A DNA stretch of 60,851 bases from Niallia sp. NCCP-28 (GCF_023168165.1 NZ_BQYJ01000014.1:1-60851), one strand, 5' to 3'. Shown: positions 10,545-19,328, numbered from the stretch's first letter. A program made the numbers and translations. Notes: a model not told the origin generated them from the sequence alone.

Positions 10545-10846
10545 AGAGGAAGAGTAAAAAAAGGAAGCATATTAGAGAGAATCACCACTGGCTGAAAGTG
10601 ATTTATGCCGCTCCTTTTTTGAAGTGCCCCTCTGAGTCCGATATCGAACAGCTCTTTTTTTAAAGGGAGATGCAAAAGAGAGAAGTCATTACTTGCTGAC
10701 TGCTTTCATGTGTTTTTAGTAGATTAGGCGGAACCTATCCGTTACCAAGGAAGAGTGGAGATTATTTAGCGATTAATAATCTAAACAGAGTGGAACCGCG
10801 CGTTAAAAGCGTCTCTGTCTTTTAGACAGAGACGCTTTTTTATTAT
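10545..10846 (+). promoter_or_regulatory. T-box riboswitch for tRNA-Cys
   Basis: The conserved T-box sequence TGGAACCGCG is present at 10792-10801, immediately followed by the terminator. Upstream is a stem I-like region with AGAGA and GGCTG motifs. A candidate specifier UGC (Cys) lies at 10671-10673 followed by A, in the 3' side of the stem I loop. Uncharged tRNA-Cys would favour the antiterminator and allow cysE-cysS expression. The genes downstream (serine acetyltransferase, cysteinyl-tRNA synthetase) fit a Cys specifier. Confidence 0.88.
10805..10843 (+). terminator. T-box-controlled terminator
   Basis: AAAAGCGTCTCTGTCT pairs with AGACAGAGACGCTTTT and is followed by T residues. The stem competes with the antiterminator that would use the TGGAACC sequence just upstream. 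Confidence 0.88.
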
Positions 10847-10953
10847 TGAAAAAGCGAGAATTACATGTTTTTACATTTATTTTCACCAGGCAAAATAATA
10901 ATAAAAAATAAAGAGAACTTAAAGGGAAAGTAGTGTTTGTGGGGAGGGGTACA

Positions 10954-11604
10954 ATGTTTCGACGTATAAAAGAAGATATATCTGTTGTATTTGAACAAGA
11001 TCCAGCTGCAAGAAGTTCTTTAGAAGTTATTCTCACCTATTCCGGTTTACATGCAATTTGGTATCACAGAATAGCGCATGCTTTCTATAAACGTAAATTC
11101 TTTTTTTTAGCGCGAGTTATTTCACAATTTAGTCGATTTATGACAGGCGTTGAAATTCACCCAGGAGCAACAATCGGAAACCGTCTTTTTATAGATCATG
11201 GCATGGGGATTGTAATTGGGGAAACTTGTGAAATTGGAGATAATGTTACGATATATCAGGGAGTAACATTAGGGGGTACGGGGAAAGAAAAGGGAAAGCG
11301 TCATCCTACCGTTAGAGATAATGCGCTTATTGCGACAGGCGCTAAAGTTTTAGGATCTATAGTAATTGGCGAAAATGCTAAAATAGGTGCTGGTTCAGTT
11401 GTGCTCAAAGATGTGCCTCCGAATTCTACAGTTGTTGGGATACCTGGAAGGGTGAAAGTGCAAGATGGTGTTAAAATAGACAAAGATTTAAATCATTGCG
11501 ACCTGCCGGATCCGGTATCAGATCGTATAAAAGAGATAGAAGCTGAAATGTTAAAATTAAAACAGCAATTAATGGAGATGCAGGAAGAAAGGAGCTATAA
11601 GTAA
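10954..11604 (+). CDS. cysE: CysE, serine O-acetyltransferase
   Basis: CysE makes O-acetylserine from serine and acetyl-CoA, the committed step of cysteine synthesis. I chose ATG at 10954 (MFRRIKEDI) because GGGGAGGGG lies just before it, giving 216 residues. The left-handed hexapeptide repeats run from about residue 65 to 165 ([19 protein letters not shown], then [17 protein letters not shown], the active-site region). It overlaps cysS by one base and is under the Cys T-box. Confidence 0.95.
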   Translation: MFRRIKEDISVVFEQDPAARSSLEVILTYSGLHAIWYHRIAHAFYKRKFFFLARVISQFSRFMTGVEIHPGATIGNRLFIDHGMGIVIGETCEIGDNVTIYQGVTLGGTGKEKGKRHPTVRDNALIATGAKVLGSIVIGENAKIGAGSVVLKDVPPNSTVVGIPGRVKVQDGVKIDKDLNHCDLPDPVSDRIKEIEAEMLKLKQQLMEMQEERSYK

Positions 11605-13004
11605 TGGCTATACAGATTTATAATACATTAACAAGATCAAAGGAAGATTTTAATCCACTAGAAAAGGGTAAAGTGAAAATGTATGTATGCGGGCCAACTG
11701 TATATAACTATATTCATATTGGGAACGCAAGACCAGCTATTGTTTTTGATACAGTGAGACGCTACTTAGAATATCGTGGCTATGATGTCCAATATGTTTC
11801 TAATTTTACGGATGTGGACGATAAGTTAATTAAAGCGGCCAATGAGCTAGGAGACGAAGTCCCAGTTATTGCAGATCGTTTTATACAGGCATATTTTGAG
11901 GATGTGGAGGCGCTAGGCTGCAAAAGAGCAACCATTCATCCTCGCGTGACAGAAAATATGGACATTATTATTGATTTTATTGCGGCATTAGTGGAGAAAG
12001 GCTTTGCATATGAATCTAATGGAGATGTGTATTATCATACAAGAAGTTTTGATGATTATGGAAAACTTTCTCATCAATCTATCGATGAATTGCGTTCTGG
12101 CGCAAGAATAGCGGTAGGCGAGAAAAAACAAGATTCCTTAGATTTTGCTTTATGGAAAAATGCAAAAGAGGGAGAAATCTCCTGGGATAGTCCATGGGGA
12201 AAAGGTCGTCCGGGATGGCATATTGAATGCTCTGCTATGGTGAAAAAGTATTTAGGTGATACCATTGATATTCATGCAGGTGGCCAGGATTTGACATTTC
12301 CCCATCATGAAAATGAAATTGCGCAATCTGAAGCGCTGACAGGTGAAACTTTTGCCCGTTATTGGATGCATAATGGATATATTAATATAGATAATGAAAA
12401 AATGTCTAAATCTCTTGGGAATTTTATAACAGTAAATGATATTTTAAAAATTCATGATCCACAAGTTCTACGATTCTTTATGTTGTCTGTTCACTATAGA
12501 AATCCTATTAATTATAGTGAGGAAGTGTTAGAGAATACTCGTGCTGGTCTTGAAAGAATCCGAACCTCTTATGAGAATCTACAGCATAGGCTAGCTTCTA
12601 GCACTGATCTGACTGATACAAATGATAATTGGTTAGGGAAAGTTACTGAGCTTCATGAACAATTTGTCACAGATATGGATGACGACTTTAATACAGCCAA
12701 TGGAATTTCTGTATTATTTGAATTAGCGAAACAAGCAAATTATTACTTGCTTGAGAAAACAACATCAGTTGCTGTTATTCGTGCATTTTTGAAAGAGTTT
12801 GAAGAACTATTTAGTGTACTGGGCTTATCTTTATCAACAAAAAAAGAATTGCTTGATGATGAGATTGAAGCATTAATTGAAAAAAGAAATCAAGCAAGAA
12901 AGGCTCGAAACTTTCAATTAGCTGATGAAATAAGAGATCAATTAAAAGCTATGAATATTATTTTAGAAGATACAGCACAAGGTATCCGTTGGAAGAGAGG
13001 ATAA
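11604..13004 (+). CDS. cysS: CysS, cysteinyl-tRNA synthetase
   Basis: This class I synthetase charges tRNA-Cys. The 466-residue protein has the zinc and HIGH region [16 protein letters not shown] (near 28-43), WHIECSAM with the second zinc cysteine, [11 protein letters not shown], and KMSKS followed by LGNF near 266-274. Its ATG overlaps the cysE stop, so the two are translationally coupled and share T-box control. Confidence 0.97.
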   Translation: MAIQIYNTLTRSKEDFNPLEKGKVKMYVCGPTVYNYIHIGNARPAIVFDTVRRYLEYRGYDVQYVSNFTDVDDKLIKAANELGDEVPVIADRFIQAYFEDVEALGCKRATIHPRVTENMDIIIDFIAALVEKGFAYESNGDVYYHTRSFDDYGKLSHQSIDELRSGARIAVGEKKQDSLDFALWKNAKEGEISWDSPWGKGRPGWHIECSAMVKKYLGDTIDIHAGGQDLTFPHHENEIAQSEALTGETFARYWMHNGYINIDNEKMSKSLGNFITVNDILKIHDPQVLRFFMLSVHYRNPINYSEEVLENTRAGLERIRTSYENLQHRLASSTDLTDTNDNWLGKVTELHEQFVTDMDDDFNTANGISVLFELAKQANYYLLEKTTSVAVIRAFLKEFEELFSVLGLSLSTKKELLDDEIEALIEKRNQARKARNFQLADEIRDQLKAMNIILEDTAQGIRWKRG

Positions 13005-13007
13005 AGC

Positions 13008-13430
13008 ATGATCCTCTATGAAAAAAGAATAGATGAAAAACAGTTGAACAGCTTAGCCCTTGCTTATATGGGTGATGCTGTTCTTGAAATATATGTAAGA
13101 AGGCATTTGTTATATAATGGGAGGGTAAAACCTAATTTGCTTCACAGAGAGGCAACAAAATATGTATCTGCAAAAGGGCAGGCAAAAGTTGTCCATCAGC
13201 TGATGGCGGATGCATTTTTTACGGAAGAAGAATATGCTGTACTAAAACGTGGCAGAAATGCAAAGTCTGGATCTATTCCTAAAAATACAGATGTGCAGAC
13301 ATATCGTTACAGTACTGGATTTGAATCGGTTTTAGGATATTTATATTTAGCTAATCGGGAAGAGCGGCTTGAAGAAATTATTAAAGCGGCTTTATCTATC
13401 ATTGAAAACAGTTGGAGGAGCAAACAGTGA
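13008..13430 (+). CDS. mrnC: MrnC, mini-RNase III
   Basis: MrnC is a ribonuclease III-like dimer without a dsRNA-binding domain that matures the ends of 23S rRNA in Bacillus. The 140-residue protein shows [18 protein letters not shown] (residues 17-34), the family's acidic catalytic motif, and the later acidic stretch near the C-terminus. It starts three bases after cysS and overlaps rlmB by four bases. Confidence 0.93.
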   Translation: MILYEKRIDEKQLNSLALAYMGDAVLEIYVRRHLLYNGRVKPNLLHREATKYVSAKGQAKVVHQLMADAFFTEEEYAVLKRGRNAKSGSIPKNTDVQTYRYSTGFESVLGYLYLANREERLEEIIKAALSIIENSWRSKQ

Positions 13431-14170
13431 GTAGTGATTATATTGTAGGAAAAAACGCTGTGATAGAGGCATTAAAGTCAGAGCGGGATGTAAATAAAAT
13501 CTTAATTGCAGAAGGGTCGCAGAAGGGACAAATGCAGACAGTGATTGCGTTGGCTAAGAATGCGAATGTTCTTGTGCAATTTGTTCCAAAAAAGAAATTA
13601 GAAAGTCTAGTCGATGCTAATCATCAAGGGGTTGTAGCACAAGTTGCTGCTTATCAATATAGCGAAATAGATGACTTGTTTAAATCAGCAGAGAGAAAAA
13701 ACGAAGCGCCATTTTTTCTTTTGTTGGATGAAATAGAAGATCCCCATAATTTAGGATCTATTATGAGGACAGCAGATGCAGTTGGAGCTCATGGTATTAT
13801 TATTCCCCGAAGAAGAGCGGTAGGTTTGACTGCTACAGTTGCCAAGGCCTCTACAGGGGCTATCGAACATATCCCTGTAGTAAGAGTGACAAATATGGCC
13901 AGAACAATTGAGGAATTAAAAGAGAGAGGAATTTGGATTGCAGGAACGGATGCATCAGGAAGTGAAGATTATCGCAAATTTGATGGTACAATGCCTTTAG
14001 GTTTAGTAATTGGCAGTGAAGGAAAAGGCATGGGAAGATTAATTCGTGAGAAATGCGATTTTCTTATAAATTTGCCTATGGTAGGTTCTGTTACATCTTT
14101 AAATGCTTCAGTTGCAGCAGCAATTTTAATGTATGAGGTATATCGGAAACGTTATCCAATTGAGGGATGA
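13427..14170 (+). CDS. rlmB: RlmB-type SpoU 2'-O-methyltransferase
   Basis: This is a SpoU/TrmH-family enzyme that probably 2'-O-methylates a guanosine of 23S rRNA, as E. coli RlmB does. I chose GTG at 13427 ([12 protein letters not shown]), four bases into the mrnC stop, because GGAGG at 13414-13418 precedes it; the protein has 247 residues. SpoU motifs are visible: [14 protein letters not shown] (motif 1), [14 protein letters not shown] (motif 2) and [14 protein letters not shown] (motif 3). An N-terminal substrate-binding domain of about 75 residues precedes them. Confidence 0.9.
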   Translation: MSSDYIVGKNAVIEALKSERDVNKILIAEGSQKGQMQTVIALAKNANVLVQFVPKKKLESLVDANHQGVVAQVAAYQYSEIDDLFKSAERKNEAPFFLLLDEIEDPHNLGSIMRTADAVGAHGIIIPRRRAVGLTATVAKASTGAIEHIPVVRVTNMARTIEELKERGIWIAGTDASGSEDYRKFDGTMPLGLVIGSEGKGMGRLIREKCDFLINLPMVGSVTSLNASVAAAILMYEVYRKRYPIEG

Positions 14171-14172
14171 TA

Positions 14173-14682
14173 ATGGATATTCTAATTGTCGACGGTTATA
14201 ACATAATTGGTGCTTGGTCTGAACTGAATGAACTGAAAGTAAGTGATTTATCCGCTGCCAGAGACAGCCTGGTCGAAAAAATGGCAGAATATCAAGCTTA
14301 TTCTGGCTATCGGGTTATTGTAGTTTTTGATGCTTATTATGTCAGAGGAACAGAGACAAAGTATAAAAATTATAAGGTGGAAGTAATTTTTACAAGAGAA
14401 AATGAAACAGCAGATGAAAGAATAGAAAAATTAGCTCAAGAACTAAATAATCGGGCGACGCAAGTTCATGTAGCAACATCAGATTTTACAGAACAATGGG
14501 CTATTTTTGGACAAGGCGCTTTAAGAATATCCGCTAGAGAACTTCAGTTGGAAATGGAAAACATAGAGAATAATATTGAGAGAAAAGTAAAAAAAATTAA
14601 AGAAAAAAAACCAGTAGCTAAGATACCGCTATCAAAAGAAATGGAAGAAATATTTGAAAAATGGCGTCGTGGAGAGAAATGA
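14173..14682 (+). CDS. rae1: Rae1/YacP, ribosome-associated endoribonuclease (NYN domain)
   Basis: Rae1 (YacP) is a PIN-like NYN-domain endonuclease that cuts mRNA in the ribosomal A site in B. subtilis. The 169-residue protein begins MDILIVDGYNIIGAW, with acidic catalytic residues in DGYN, VVFDAYYV and TADERIEKLA. ATG at 14173 has GAGG six bases upstream; an alternative ATG at 14167 would overlap the rlmB stop. The C-terminal 40 residues are highly charged and probably helical. Confidence 0.9.
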   Translation: MDILIVDGYNIIGAWSELNELKVSDLSAARDSLVEKMAEYQAYSGYRVIVVFDAYYVRGTETKYKNYKVEVIFTRENETADERIEKLAQELNNRATQVHVATSDFTEQWAIFGQGALRISARELQLEMENIENNIERKVKKIKEKKPVAKIPLSKEMEEIFEKWRRGEK

Positions 14683-14686
14683 GCAG

Positions 14687-14716
14687 TTGACGCTAAAAAA
14701 AAGCCTACTGTATAAT
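14687..14716 (+). promoter_or_regulatory. sigma-A promoter of sigH
   Basis: TTGACG, an 18-base spacer and a perfect TATAAT lie 37 bases before the sigH ATG. In B. subtilis sigH (spo0H) is repressed by AbrB; I do not recognise an AbrB site by eye. Confidence 0.75.
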
Positions 14717-14752
14717 GGTTTTATCCATGAATGCACAGTCGGGGGGATCTGA

Positions 14753-15412
14753 ATGAGTGCTGACAACTGGTCTAAAAGTAACGAAAGTGTTGAAAAATAT
14801 TTAGAACTTGAAGATGAAGTAATTGTTGAATTAGTGCATAAAGGTGAAAGTGATGCATTAGATTATCTTATTCATAAATATCGTAACTTTGTACGCGCCA
14901 AGGCCAGATCCTATTTCCTAATTGGTGCAGATAAGGAAGATATTGTACAAGAAGGCATGATTGGTCTCTATAAAGCAATTCGCGATTTTAAAGAGGACAA
15001 GCTTTCTTCTTTTAAAGCGTTTGCTGAGTTATGTATAACTAGGCAAATTATTACAGCAATCAAAACAGCAACAAGACAAAAGCATATTCCTTTGAATTCG
15101 TATGTCTCTCTTGATAAACCAATTTATGATGAGGAATCTGATCGCACCTTAATGGATATTATTTCTGGAGCAAAGGTTTTGGATCCAGAAGAGCTTATTA
15201 TTAATCAAGAAGAATTTGATCATATTGAAATAAAGATGTCGGAGTTATTGAGCGATTTAGAAAGAAAAGTTTTAGCTTTATATTTAGATGGACAATCATA
15301 TCAAGAAATTTCGGAAGAGCTTAATAGGCATGTTAAATCAATTGATAATGCGCTTCAAAGAGTAAAAAGAAAATTGGAAAGATATTTAGAAATTAGAGAG
15401 TTTTCTCTTTAA
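14753..15412 (+). CDS. sigH: SigH, RNA polymerase sigma-H factor
   Basis: SigH is the alternative sigma factor for the transition to stationary phase, competence and early sporulation. The 219-residue protein has region 2 with DALDYLIHKYRNFVRAKAR and DIVQEGMIGLYKAI (about 35-90), and region 4 with the helix-turn-helix LDGQSYQEISEELNRHVKSI near the C-terminus. A ribosome site (GGGGGGAT) precedes the ATG. It is preceded by its own strong promoter and followed by rpmG and secE. Confidence 0.96.
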   Translation: MSADNWSKSNESVEKYLELEDEVIVELVHKGESDALDYLIHKYRNFVRAKARSYFLIGADKEDIVQEGMIGLYKAIRDFKEDKLSSFKAFAELCITRQIITAIKTATRQKHIPLNSYVSLDKPIYDEESDRTLMDIISGAKVLDPEELIINQEEFDHIEIKMSELLSDLERKVLALYLDGQSYQEISEELNRHVKSIDNALQRVKRKLERYLEIREFSL

Positions 15413-15446
15413 TTATTGTAGAAAACTATTCTCTATATGGCTTATA

Positions 15447-15475
15447 TTGACATCGATACATGTCCATGGTACAGT
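15447..15475 (+). promoter_or_regulatory. promoter of rpmG-secE
   Basis: TTGACA, a 17-base spacer and TACAGT lie between sigH and rpmG. Confidence 0.55.
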
Positions 15476-15511
15476 TTGGTAAAGATAAAAAGGACGTAGT
15501 AGGTGCTGGGT

Positions 15512-15655
15512 ATGAGAAAGAAAATAGTTTTGGCATGTGAAAAATGCGGTTCAAGAAATTATTCTACAATGAGCAATAATGGAGCAGAACGTTTAGAGGT
15601 TAAAAAGTTTTGCCAGAAATGTAATGCTCATACTGTTCATAAAGAAACAAAATAA
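15512..15655 (+). CDS. rpmG: 50S ribosomal protein L33
   Basis: This 47-residue protein begins [17 protein letters not shown] and has two Cys-x-x-Cys pairs (CEKC, CQKC), so it is the zinc-binding C+ form of L33, located at the E site of the large subunit. Organisms of this group often encode more than one L33 paralogue, and zinc-independent forms replace this one in zinc shortage. The gene sits before secE, which is common in Bacillota. Confidence 0.92.
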   Translation: MRKKIVLACEKCGSRNYSTMSNNGAERLEVKKFCQKCNAHTVHKETK

Positions 15656-15708
15656 TTGGTATTATTAGTTGATGATAGGATACCCGTTTTAAATATGGAG
15701 GTAACGAA

Positions 15709-15891
15709 ATGCAACGCACTGTTAACTTTTTTCAAGAAGTAGGCAGAGAGTTAAGGAAAGTTAGTTGGCCAAAAAGAAAAGAACTGACTAACTATACTAT
15801 TACTGTTATTGTAACAGTCACATTCTTTGCTCTCTTCTTCGCACTTGTTGATCTGGGAATTTCTGAACTAATTCGTTTAATACTTGAATAA
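15709..15891 (+). CDS. secE: SecE, preprotein translocase subunit
   Basis: SecE is the small essential subunit of SecYEG that stabilises SecY. The 60-residue protein has the amphipathic cytoplasmic helix with the conserved WPKRKELTNYT (about residues 20-30), followed by one transmembrane segment (residues 30-50). A ribosome site ATGGAGG precedes the ATG. The nusG gene follows after 230 bases with its own promoter. Confidence 0.94.
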   Translation: MQRTVNFFQEVGRELRKVSWPKRKELTNYTITVIVTVTFFALFFALVDLGISELIRLILE

Positions 15892-15914
15892 CTGTTATTA
15901 ACTCATGGTATAAT
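15884..15914 (+). promoter_or_regulatory. possible promoter overlapping the secE end
   Basis: TTGAAT, a 19-base spacer and TATAAT. The spacer is longer than ideal and a terminator hairpin begins about 25 bases downstream, so activity is doubtful. Confidence 0.3.
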
Positions 15915-15938
15915 GGTAAAACGATAACAAACATCTAC

Positions 15939-15962
15939 AAAGCCCGGTAACGGGTTTTTTCA
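15939..15962 (+). terminator. terminator after secE
   Basis: AGCCCG, loop GTAA, CGGGTT then TTTT. It is a short GC-rich stem followed by a T tract, and separates rpmG-secE from nusG. Confidence 0.75.
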
Positions 15963-16050
15963 TTGCTTTAAAATAAAAAGTGGTCGATATCAATAAACGT
16001 AAAGTCGTTATATATAGACCAAATAAAATATTTTCATTGAAGGAAAACCT

Positions 16051-16078
16051 TTGATGGGGATATTGTTTTCAATATATT
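16051..16078 (+). promoter_or_regulatory. candidate promoter of nusG
   Basis: TTGATG, a 16-base spacer and TATATT end 43 bases before the chosen nusG ATG. It follows the secE terminator, which fits a separate nusG transcript. Confidence 0.5.
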
Positions 16079-16121
16079 TATTAATATGTGCGGGGAGGGA
16101 AGGACGAAACAGTCCTCTTTT

Positions 16122-16655
16122 ATGGAAAAAAATTGGTATGTGGTGCATACGTACTCTGGATATGAAAATAAAGTAAAAGCAAACTTAGAAAAACGGGTAG
16201 AAACAATGGCAATGCAAGATAAGATCTTTCGTGTTGTAGTTCCCGAAGAAGAAGAAACAGATATTAGAAATGGAAAAACAAAGGTAGTAAAAAGAAAAGT
16301 ATTCCCAGGTTATGTTTTGGTTGAAATCGTCATGACAGATGATTCTTGGTATGTTGTTCGAAACACTCCAGGAGTAACTGGTTTTGTTGGTTCGGCTGGA
16401 TCGGGATCTAAACCGACTCCACTTCTTCCAGAAGAAGTACAAGTTATCTTAAAAAGAATGGGTGTTGAAGAACAACGCGTGGAGATTGAGTTTGAATTGG
16501 GAGAAACAGTTAAAGTAACAGAAGGACCTTTTGCAAACTTTACAGGCAGTGTAGAAGAAATAGATAAAGATAAGGCAAAAGTAAAAGTGCTAGTAAATAT
16601 GTTCGGTCGAGATACCCCGGTAGAGCTGGATTTTACACAAATTGAAAAATTTTAA
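16122..16655 (+). CDS. nusG: NusG, transcription termination/antitermination factor
   Basis: NusG binds RNA polymerase and links it to Rho, to S10 and to pausing. I chose ATG at 16122, giving MEKNWYVVHTYSGYENKV as in Bacillus relatives, 177 residues; the frame is open upstream to ATG 16086 (MCGEGRTKQ...), which is not family-like. The NGN domain ends near residue 110 and a C-terminal KOW domain follows (GETVKVTEGPFANFTG). The nearest strong Shine-Dalgarno (GGGAGGGA, 16095-16102) is 19 bases upstream, but a hairpin (AGGAC/GTCCT) lies between and could bring it close to the start. Confidence 0.94.
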   Translation: MEKNWYVVHTYSGYENKVKANLEKRVETMAMQDKIFRVVVPEEEETDIRNGKTKVVKRKVFPGYVLVEIVMTDDSWYVVRNTPGVTGFVGSAGSGSKPTPLLPEEVQVILKRMGVEEQRVEIEFELGETVKVTEGPFANFTGSVEEIDKDKAKVKVLVNMFGRDTPVELDFTQIEKF

Positions 16656-16665
16656 CCTGAAAAAC

Positions 16666-16694
16666 TTGAAATGAATGTGAAAAAGTGTTAAGAT
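16666..16694 (+). promoter_or_regulatory. promoter of rplK-rplA
   Basis: TTGAAA, a 17-base spacer and TAAGAT lie just after the nusG stop. Confidence 0.55.
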
Positions 16695-16771
16695 TTCAAA
16701 GGTCAGTATTTCTTATTAAAAGAGATGAGATATTGTCAAATTTCTTTATTTATATAAAGACGATCAGATGA

Positions 16772-16799
16772 GTGGGAGGGGTATTCCCCTATTACCACA
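16772..16799 (+). promoter_or_regulatory. candidate L1-binding site in the rplK leader
   Basis: GTGGGAGG at 16772-16779 followed by ACCACA at 16794-16799 resembles the L1 stalk of 23S rRNA, where GUGGGAG pairs with a UACCAC strand. L1 represses its own operon by binding such a mimic (known family mechanism). The same element recurs before rplA. Confidence 0.65.
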
Positions 16800-16825
16800 T
16801 CACGGACTTTAAGGAGGTGTGTCTC

Positions 16826-17251
16826 GTGGCTAAAAAAGTAATTAAAGTTGTTAAATTGCAAATTCCAGCAGCTAAAGCAAATCCGGCACCACCAGTTGGT
16901 CCAGCTTTGGGTCAAGCAGGTGTTAATATCATGGGATTCTGTAAGGAGTTTAATGCTCGTACAGCTGAACAAGCTGGTTTAATTATTCCTGTTGAAATTA
17001 CGGTTTTTGAAGACCGTTCATTTACATTTATTACAAAAACTCCACCTGCTGCTGTTTTACTTAAAAAAGCGGCTGGGATTGAGTCGGGTTCTGGTGAACC
17101 AAACCGTAATAAAGTAGCAACTGTTAAGCGTGATAAAGTGCGCGAGATTGCTGAAACGAAAATGCCTGATTTAAATGCAGCTAGCGTTGAAGCAGCTATG
17201 CGCATGGTTGAAGGTACTGCCCGCAGCATGGGTATTGTTATTGAAGACTAA
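16826..17251 (+). CDS. rplK: 50S ribosomal protein L11
   Basis: L11 forms the GTPase-associated centre with L10/L7-L12 and is needed for RelA activation. Start GTG at 16826 behind AAGGAGGTG gives [15 protein letters not shown], 141 residues, the standard length. The proline-rich [16 protein letters not shown] loop and the C-terminal RNA-binding [12 protein letters not shown] are clear. Confidence 0.96.
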   Translation: MAKKVIKVVKLQIPAAKANPAPPVGPALGQAGVNIMGFCKEFNARTAEQAGLIIPVEITVFEDRSFTFITKTPPAAVLLKKAAGIESGSGEPNRNKVATVKRDKVREIAETKMPDLNAASVEAAMRMVEGTARSMGIVIED

Positions 17252-17271
17252 ACCGTTTTAAGGTTTGTTGA

Positions 17272-17312
17272 TTAAGGTTGCGACAACGAGTAATCAAAAG
17301 TCGCAACCTTAA
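17272..17312 (+). promoter_or_regulatory. 13-base-pair hairpin between rplK and rplA
   Basis: TTAAGGTTGCGAC (17272-17284) pairs perfectly with GTCGCAACCTTAA (17300-17312). No T tract follows, so it is not a classic terminator; it lies just upstream of the second L1-like site and may be a processing or attenuation element. Confidence 0.6.
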
Positions 17313-17315
17313 TTC

Positions 17316-17342
17316 GTGGGAGGTAATTCCGCTAAAACCACA
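17316..17342 (+). promoter_or_regulatory. candidate second L1-binding site, before rplA
   Basis: GTGGGAGG at 17316-17323 and ACCACA at 17337-17342 copy the arrangement found before rplK. It ends about 20 bases before the rplA start and could block ribosome access when L1 binds. Confidence 0.65.
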
Positions 17343-17363
17343 ATTCAAGGAGGAAATATCATT

Positions 17364-18053
17364 ATGGCTAAAAAAGGTAAGAAGTATTTAGAAGCTATCA
17401 AACTTGTTGATCGTACTAAAGCTTACCCAGTTCAAGAAGCAGTAGAATTAGTTAAAAAAACAAGCACTACAAAATTTGATGCATCAGTTGAAGTTGCTTT
17501 CCGTTTAGGGGTAGACCCTAAGAAGGCTGACCAACAAATTCGTGGAGCAGTTGTTCTTCCGCATGGTACTGGTAAAACTCAACGTGTATTAGTGTTTGCT
17601 AAAGGTGAAAAAATCAAAGAAGCAGAAGCTGCAGGCGCAGACTATGTTGGAGATGCTGAGTATATCAACAAAATCCAACAAGGTTGGTTTGAGTTTGACG
17701 TAATCGTTGCAACTCCAGATATGATGGGTGAAGTTGGTAAACTTGGTCGTGTATTAGGACCTAAAGGTTTAATGCCAAACCCTAAAACTGGTACAGTAAC
17801 TTTTGATGTTACAAAAGCGGTTAATGAAATTAAAGCAGGTAAAGTTGAATACCGTGTTGATAAAGCTGGAAACATCCATGTTCCAATCGGTAAAGTTTCA
17901 TTTGAAGAAACTAAACTTGTTGAAAACTTCAAAACTATTTTTGAAACAATGCAAAAAGTTAAACCAGCAGCTGCAAAAGGAACTTACATGAAGAATGTTG
18001 CTATAACTTCTACAATGGGTCCTGGAGTAAAAGTAGATCCTGCTACTGTTTAA
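17364..18053 (+). CDS. rplA: 50S ribosomal protein L1
   Basis: L1 forms the mobile stalk at the E site and is the usual autogenous repressor of its operon. ATG at 17364 ([14 protein letters not shown]) behind AAGGAGG gives 229 residues. The family motifs [20 protein letters not shown] and [10 protein letters not shown] are present. A further upstream in-frame start is not used, because it lies inside the L1-like leader. Confidence 0.96.
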   Translation: MAKKGKKYLEAIKLVDRTKAYPVQEAVELVKKTSTTKFDASVEVAFRLGVDPKKADQQIRGAVVLPHGTGKTQRVLVFAKGEKIKEAEAAGADYVGDAEYINKIQQGWFEFDVIVATPDMMGEVGKLGRVLGPKGLMPNPKTGTVTFDVTKAVNEIKAGKVEYRVDKAGNIHVPIGKVSFEETKLVENFKTIFETMQKVKPAAAKGTYMKNVAITSTMGPGVKVDPATV

Positions 18054-18064
18054 TATAAAAGTAT

Positions 18065-18093
18065 TTGACAAAACAAGTATGATAGAATATACT
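18065..18093 (+). promoter_or_regulatory. promoter of rplJ-rplL
   Basis: TTGACA, a 17-base spacer and TATACT form a strong sigma-A promoter 12 bases after the rplA stop. Confidence 0.8.
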
Positions 18094-18094
18094 A

Positions 18095-18250
18095 CATCTT
18101 GTTGTTAAAAATAAATAACATTTGTACCATAGACAGTAGGCGCTCTAATTTAGAGCTTAATATCCTACCGAGGTAATACGATAGATTTTAATCAGTTGTT
18201 TAATCAACTATTGTATATCCCTCCATGTCTAGTTTGATGTGGAGGTTTTT
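18095..18250 (+). promoter_or_regulatory. L10 leader with attenuator
   Basis: A leader of about 200 bases precedes rplJ, a place where Bacillota carry the L10 leader that binds L10/L12 and controls rplJ-rplL. Its end forms a 10-pair stem (CCTCCATGTC at 18220-18229 with GATGTGGAGG at 18236-18245, with two G-U pairs) followed by TTTTT, a terminator. Binding of L10(L12) upstream would favour this terminator (family knowledge, not shown here). Confidence 0.75.
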
Positions 18251-18290
18251 ACTTTCCGGTATAAATGTAGATTCTACAGGAGGTGTAAAG

Positions 18291-18788
18291 ATGAGCGTAA
18301 TTGAACAAAAGAAACAAATAGTACAAGATATTGCTGATAAATTCAAAGCAAGTAAATCAACAATCGTTGTTGATTACCGCGGTCTAACTGTTTCTGAAGT
18401 AACTGAACTTCGTAAACAACTTCGTGAAGCTGGCGTTGAATTTAAAGTATTCAAAAACACATTAACACGCCGCGCTGCTGAAGCTGCAGATTTAGCTGGT
18501 CTTAATGATGCTTTAACTGGTCCTAATGCAATTGCTTTCAGTACGGAAGATGTTGTGGCACCAGCAAAAATCCTTAATGACTTCGCTAAAAAGAATGAAG
18601 CTCTTGAAATTAAAGCAGGTGTTATCGAAGGTAACATTGCTTCAGTTGAAGATGTTAAAGCTCTTGCTGAACTTCCTTCACGCGAAGGCTTACTTTCTAT
18701 GTTGCTTAGTGTGCTACAAGCACCAATTCGCAACCTTGCTCTTGCGACAAAAGCAGTTGCAGAACAAAAAGAAGAACAAGGCGCATAA
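18291..18788 (+). CDS. rplJ: 50S ribosomal protein L10
   Basis: L10 anchors the L7/L12 dimers to the ribosome. ATG at 18291 ([11 protein letters not shown]) behind CAGGAGGTG gives 165 residues, as in Bacillus. The longer open frame starting in the leader hairpin is not real. N-terminal rRNA-binding part with [16 protein letters not shown]-terminal helix for L12 binding. Confidence 0.96.
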   Translation: MSVIEQKKQIVQDIADKFKASKSTIVVDYRGLTVSEVTELRKQLREAGVEFKVFKNTLTRRAAEAADLAGLNDALTGPNAIAFSTEDVVAPAKILNDFAKKNEALEIKAGVIEGNIASVEDVKALAELPSREGLLSMLLSVLQAPIRNLALATKAVAEQKEEQGA

Positions 18789-18848
18789 TAAAATACGCTA
18801 TTGTAGCGTATCCTAATAAACTTATAAAACACAAGGAGGAACATAATA

Positions 18849-19211
18849 ATGTCTAAAGAACAAATCTTAGAAGCAGTTAAAGCAATGACTGTTTTAGAAT
18901 TAAACGACTTAGTAAAAGCTATTGAAGAAGAATTTGGTGTAACTGCTGCAGCTCCTGTAGCTGTTGCTGGTGCTGCTGGTGGAGAAGCTGTAGCTGAAAA
19001 AACTGAATTTGACGTAGTTCTTGCATCTCCTGGAGATCAAAAAATCAAAGTTATCAAAGTTGTACGTGAAATCACTGGTCTTGGTCTTAAAGAAGCAAAA
19101 GAACTTGTTGATAACACTCCTAAAGCTGTTAAAGAAGGAATTTCTAAAGAAGAAGCTGAAGAAGTCAAAGGTAAACTTGAAGAAGTTGGAGCTAACGTTG
19201 AAGTTAAGTAA
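18849..19211 (+). CDS. rplL: 50S ribosomal protein L7/L12
   Basis: L7/L12 recruits translational GTPases as multiple dimers. The 120-residue protein has the dimerisation N-terminus ([20 protein letters not shown]), the alanine-rich hinge ([15 protein letters not shown]), and the C-terminal GTPase-factor binding domain ([20 protein letters not shown]). It is the last gene of the L10 operon, followed by a terminator. Confidence 0.97.
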   Translation: MSKEQILEAVKAMTVLELNDLVKAIEEEFGVTAAAPVAVAGAAGGEAVAEKTEFDVVLASPGDQKIKVIKVVREITGLGLKEAKELVDNTPKAVKEGISKEEAEEVKGKLEEVGANVEVK

Positions 19212-19225
19212 TGTTAGATTCGAAA

Positions 19226-19256
19226 AGCTCGCTTTATAAGCGGGCTTTTTTCCTCT
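19226..19256 (+). terminator. terminator after rplL
   Basis: AAGCTCGC, loop TTTATAA, GCGGGCTT and a T tract. Confidence 0.8.
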
Positions 19257-19328
19257 TAAAAATAATTTGCATCAAAAATGTAATCCTCTGTGATACTTCG
19301 GTTATATTCCCCAATGGAGGTGGTTGGT

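Noticed and set aside
16086-16121. upstream in-frame start for nusG
   Set aside because: The N-terminal extension MCGEGRTKQ is not found in the family; MEKNWYVVHTYSG fits relatives.
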